Under the pieces are notes generated by a model. It did not search any database, was not told where the DNA came from, and saw nothing but the letters and a program-made list of their open reading frames with translations. A stretch of DNA of 18,334 nucleotides from Tannerella sp. (GTDB taxonomy: Bacteria; Bacteroidota; Bacteroidia; Bacteroidales; Tannerellaceae), in assembly GCA_031259505.1 (NCBI GenBank), contig JAIRLL010000205.1, positions 1-18,334 on the forward strand. The letters are read 5' to 3'. The first letter of the stretch is position 1, and each line of letters begins with the position of its first letter. Shown piece by piece: positions 16,201 to 18,334 of this stretch. The position numbers and the translations under genes were made by a program.

Positions 16201-17827
16201 TCAGGACGATATTTTTGTACTGTATTTCGGGCAATTCGCCGTCGAACTGCGTCCAGGTAGACGCAGCAAACGGATTTATTCCTTCCCCTTCGACATGCAG
16301 CGTTGCCGTCAACCGAATGATCGAATCGTATGGCAGAAAATGAACCGGTTCGAAGTTGTCTATCTTCATTTCTGCCGAATATATCTGGTGGACAGGATGG
16401 TAATGACCGCTCAAAAACACTTTGCCTTCCTGTTCCGTCAATGACATCTCGACGTGGTATTCTCCCCGCTTCAAAGCCGCTTTCATTTCAAGTTGCATAT
16501 TGTCCGGCAAACGGAATTTTCCGTTGGAGACATTTTCTGCAAGCGCCTGCAAGGCTTTTGTGTTGTGAGTAGATGCCGTCAGACTTACATTTCCCGAACG
16601 GGCGGCAGGGTCTGATATTTTTTCGACAGCGCCCGAAGCTTCGATATGAAATACGCCTTTCAGTTCGCTGGACAGTTCTTTGATATTCAGACTGGTCGCA
16701 TTTCCCTCCAGTACACCTGTGCATACAAGCGGAGTATTAGGCCATAACTGTCCGGTTGTCCTGTCCGTCAGGAATAAAACGTCGCGCCGGTCTAATGATG
16801 CCGTCAGCAATGCGCGAAGAGTGGTCTGCGGATGCGTCTTCAGAGATTGCCATGGGGCGTAAATTTCTGCGGACAGTTGAGAATAGGGCGTTTGCAGCGA
16901 CCATCGGGGCACCGAGATGATTGTTGAATCGCTTCGCAAACTGCCGTCCATTGAAACAATTTCCAGTCCCGACCGCTCTTTGACGGAAAAGCGGCGGAGA
17001 ATTATATTCATTTCCCTGTCACTGTAAAACAGCGAGTCCGCTTCCATATTTATTTTTGAAAGCGAAATGTGCGACAAATCAAATTCTTCTTTCGAGCGTG
17101 CATCGCCACTGTCGAAATTTGCACTCGCCTCCGACACCAGGCATTGACGGACAGCATATTGTTCGTTTTCTAAATCCAGATTTCCTTCCGTTATCAGGAT
17201 GTCTTCAAAAAACGAATCCACATGGATGCTGTCGGAAGGCATCCGGTAATGAAACGAAGCGCGTTTCAGGCAAACTTTGTTCAGTGACAGTCGCCAGTTT
17301 ACGGGCGTTTCGGATTCGGTCTGCGGAATTGAGTCGATGCGAAGCGTTACGCCTGCATCGGCAAGGAATAAATCATCCAGCGACAAAGTCTCGTTGCGGA
17401 GATGAATCCGGCTGATATTCAGATGAAGATGATCTAAAAAGCCGTTTATCTCCAAGCCTTCAATAAGCGACTTGGTGTCGAAGCGCGCGTCTTCCAGATA
17501 GATGCCCCCCACAGGAATAATTTCATACGTCAGCAGGGGAAGCGGGTGTATGGCTACATTCAATTGACTAAAGGCCAGCAAGGTGTCTTGTGATGCATCC
17601 GTGACGGATACGTTCTGCACGTGCAGGTCGAGTGGGAACGACAACCGTACCCTGTCGGCGCGGATATTCAATCCCGTTGACAGGGAAACGCGCTGCAAAA
17701 CCTTCTCTACTACAGCATCCTGTACGGCAGGAATATATAAGAGAGCAACTGCCGGTAATGTCAGAACTGCCGGCGCCAGACAAATCCACAACATCCGCTT
17801 TATCCAGGTTTTCCCGCTTCGTTTCAT
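13178..17827 (-). CDS. tamB: Translocation and assembly module protein TamB
   Basis: TamB belongs to the AsmA-like/DUF490 superfamily of long periplasm-spanning proteins that bridge the inner and outer membranes. They work with TamA/TamL in envelope assembly and, from work on E. coli relatives, in phospholipid transport. The 1549 residues start with a basic MKRSGKTWIKR and one signal-anchor helix (about 12-33, MLWICLAPAVLTLPAVALLY). Long beta-rich repetitive sequence of the DUF490 groove type follows. The conserved TamB C-terminal domain is at about 1100-1490, with FAMGG-like and GLIKYNMPVISNKTLNIKDNS segments, NPFLDLKATERVR, and the terminal YRLDTEGNRYARLFYNRRY. The ATG at 17827 lies 25 nt past a good promoter. 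It is the first gene of a tamB-tamL operon. Confidence 0.93.
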   Translation of the reverse strand: MKRSGKTWIKRMLWICLAPAVLTLPAVALLYIPAVQDAVVEKVLQRVSLSTGLNIRADRVRLSFPLDLHVQNVSVTDASQDTLLAFSQLNVAIHPLPLLTYEIIPVGGIYLEDARFDTKSLIEGLEINGFLDHLHLNISRIHLRNETLSLDDLFLADAGVTLRIDSIPQTESETPVNWRLSLNKVCLKRASFHYRMPSDSIHVDSFFEDILITEGNLDLENEQYAVRQCLVSEASANFDSGDARSKEEFDLSHISLSKINMEADSLFYSDREMNIILRRFSVKERSGLEIVSMDGSLRSDSTIISVPRWSLQTPYSQLSAEIYAPWQSLKTHPQTTLRALLTASLDRRDVLFLTDRTTGQLWPNTPLVCTGVLEGNATSLNIKELSSELKGVFHIEASGAVEKISDPAARSGNVSLTASTHNTKALQALAENVSNGKFRLPDNMQLEMKAALKRGEYHVEMSLTEQEGKVFLSGHYHPVHQIYSAEMKIDNFEPVHFLPYDSIIRLTATLHVEGEGINPFAASTWTQFDGELPEIQYKNIVLTGLSLNGSLKDSRMQASLRSACPQMKGDITLDGVIREKDVSGMLIVNVDSLNLYASELAKYPFIHSFQVFSEFETDLDKRFKFDITLGNWEMRIRQQTIKPKTLTLHADSREDHSRLSFHTGDLSIMLHGNTDMVSITKGLSAVSADVMQQLKTDTALNLSRLRPLLPDITLNVEAKRDNPIYNYLQESEIFFNRIALDASLSPEGGLQMDASLYDFITDTTKIDTVRFKIRQDSAALKYMGTVIKKKFRNQEPFTATLVGKLQDNMADAEIIYHNKRGETGLHVGVSARKMSSGVALRLFPEHLILAFIPFQVNSDNYVHVRSLSDISADLQLNGENNASINFYSLEKDSAMQELSLEINQIDLSKIFGNTGSKSFVQGIASFSLRYVPKDNTYMLVANAGVDNLFYGDGRIGEVLLDGVYLPLDGDTYQIDMHFFHDRQEISTFSALYSPMKQHGQLNGSWEVNSLPLSMFNPFMENSMRLSGALQGNMSITDGDKGPLFNGFMQLDTATVYIAAAGTQLRFDGQKVDIKDSKVILNKYNLFASGNNPFVIDGTVDMSNPAKGEANLTLTANDMQLLNAPKNNESIVYGRMFVNLNSTVKGPLNALKMRGNLHLQGSTNLSYILKESPLTTSDRMADLVSFSYFRDTIPRQRRMIENRISREFAAMGGLDMLLTIHVAPAVKLKIDLDETGNNRIEMRGGGDLSLQYTPQGETRLTGRYTFSDGLIKYNMPVISNKTLNIKDNSYIEWTGEPLNPFLDLKATERVRSSVSTDGLTSHIVNFEAGIALKQRLDNPDLQFTLDALDNTAVQNQLLTMGTEERSKQAVSILLTGMYLASDGTGRTKLNMNAALNAFLQSEINQITGSLLKNVDFNFGLESFDNMLGSGRRTDYTFRFSKRFYDDRFNIILGGQVSTNNASANYNNMFINDASIEYRLDTEGNRYARLFYNRRYDSLLEGDISRYGASIIFRRKIRRLGDLFFFRKKKTEVVIENEKNETEKQTTDNTQ

Positions 17828-17851
17828 GCTTTCACCCTCTTGTTTATGCTA

Positions 17852-17881
17852 CAAACATACATAAAATATGGCGGACAACAA
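17852..17881 (-). promoter_or_regulatory. Promoter of the tamB-tamL operon
   Basis: On the minus strand, TTG (17881-17879), a 19-nt spacer and TATGTTTG (17859-17852) give a near-ideal Bacteroidota promoter. Transcription would start at about 17845, some 18 nt before the tamB ATG. This is the best promoter in the window. Confidence 0.75.
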
Positions 17882-18029
17882 CAGTGCTACTCAAGCTTTA
17901 ACACTTAGCAAGACATTCAAATGAATGTTACGTTTACATATTTTACCCGCATGTGGGAAAGAGCCTCACTGTGCACGATGTAATCTTGTGAATTGAGTTG
18001 GCAGTTTAAAGATTCTTGGATGCCCTAAA

Positions 18030-18225
18030 AACCTGAGTTCGATATAAAAAAAATGATTTTGTCCACGAATTACACGAATTTGCACGAATTTTCTCATGTC
18101 AGTTCGTGTAAATTCGTGCAATTCGTGGACAAAGTAAATTTTGAAAATTATGGAATTATGTGAATACGAAGTTCTCTATTGATAGATAAGCCATAAACGG
18201 CTATTTCTTATACCGAACTCAGGTT
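18030..18225. mobile_element. MITE-C: 196-bp inverted-repeat element
   Basis: AACCTGAGTTCGATATAA at 18030-18047 is inverted as TTATACCGAACTCAGGTT at 18208-18225, with 17 of 18 matching. The centre holds a large CACGAATT hairpin. No gene is present. It lies in the non-coding stretch 17882-18334 upstream of tamB. In the rest of that stretch (17882-18010 and 18247-18334) no gene or RNA was recognised. Confidence 0.6.
18058..18133. repeat. Long hairpin built of CACGAATT units
   Basis: The arms 18058-18088 and 18103-18133 are 31 nt each, pair with only two mismatched positions, and enclose a 14-nt loop. Each arm contains three CACGAATT-like units spaced about 10 bp apart, about one helical turn. 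Similar GTCCACGAATT palindromes are known to be dispersed in Bacteroidota genomes. It could be a protein-binding site, a terminator or a replication by-product. Confidence 0.75.
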
Positions 18226-18334
18226 AAAATGATTTTCGGATGCCCTCAAATATAATTCCGGATTGCTTCGTACCTGCTGGTGACGGGATAACGGCCTGCA
18301 ATTATATCTTATTTATTTCGTATCCCTCAAAAAG

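Larger units (their letters stand above)
18011..18246. repeat. Imperfect 16-bp direct repeats flanking MITE-C
   Basis: GATTCTTGGATGCCCT at 18011-18026 and GATTTTCGGATGCCCT at 18231-18246 match at 14 of 16 positions. They bracket the inverted-repeat element at a few bases' distance on each side. They could be a decayed target duplication or part of a larger repeat unit. Confidence 0.5.

Noticed and set aside
18058..18133. CRISPR-like array from repeated CACGAATT units
   Set aside because: The units are 8 bp, about 10 bp apart, and arranged as a palindrome. There are no unique spacers and no cas genes.

Overview
The window looks like a Bacteroidales (Bacteroidota) chromosome segment of moderate GC. 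The evidence is: a NusB with the long N-terminal extension of this phylum; the YajC / YbbR-like / CoaE / DUF5606 gene order; a TamL/TamB pair in which the Omp85 partner carries a lipoprotein signal; a type IX secretion (T9SS) substrate; and promoters with the Bacteroidota -7 motif TAnnTTTG. The family within the order cannot be settled from this sequence.

Layout. Positions 1-234 hold no gene but contain short repeats, including a CGTCATTGCGA-type inverted repeat that could terminate sufC. sufC (minus) and nusB (plus) diverge from a shared 264-bp region. The plus-strand housekeeping block follows: nusB, yajC, a YbbR-like membrane protein, coaE, a DUF5606 protein and a KamA-type radical SAM enzyme that ends at a hairpin terminator. 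On the far side, tamB and tamL form a minus-strand operon (17827 to 10780) that converges on the radical SAM gene. The right end, beyond the tamB promoter, is non-coding and carries a 196-bp inverted-repeat element with a long CACGAATT hairpin.

The most interesting part lies between the radical SAM gene and tamL. A 4.47-kb block (6310-10776) starts with GGTGGTGAT and ends with ATCACCACC, and is flanked exactly on both sides by the 8-bp direct repeat AAATCAGA. Each end of the block is a copy of the same short, transposase-less element (MITE-A), and the copies are in direct orientation. Neither copy has its own target duplication; the block as a whole does. It therefore looks like a cassette that moved as a unit and landed on the tamL stop codon. 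Its cargo is one gene for a 1225-residue secreted protein: signal peptide, IgGFc-binding-like region, Ig/PKD-like linkers, a right-handed beta-helix region and a T9SS type A sorting signal.

The left MITE-A copy is itself interrupted by a second, unrelated 199-bp MITE (MITE-B) with 24-bp imperfect terminal repeats, a TTA target duplication and two REP-like hairpins. The intact site in the right MITE-A copy proves the insertion and its boundaries. The order of events is thus readable: MITE-A pair and cargo, then MITE-B.

Functionally the window combines envelope work (YajC with Sec, TamL/TamB outer-membrane assembly, a T9SS surface or secreted protein) with core metabolism (SufC for Fe-S clusters, CoaE for coenzyme A) and a radical SAM enzyme that would itself need an Fe-S cluster.
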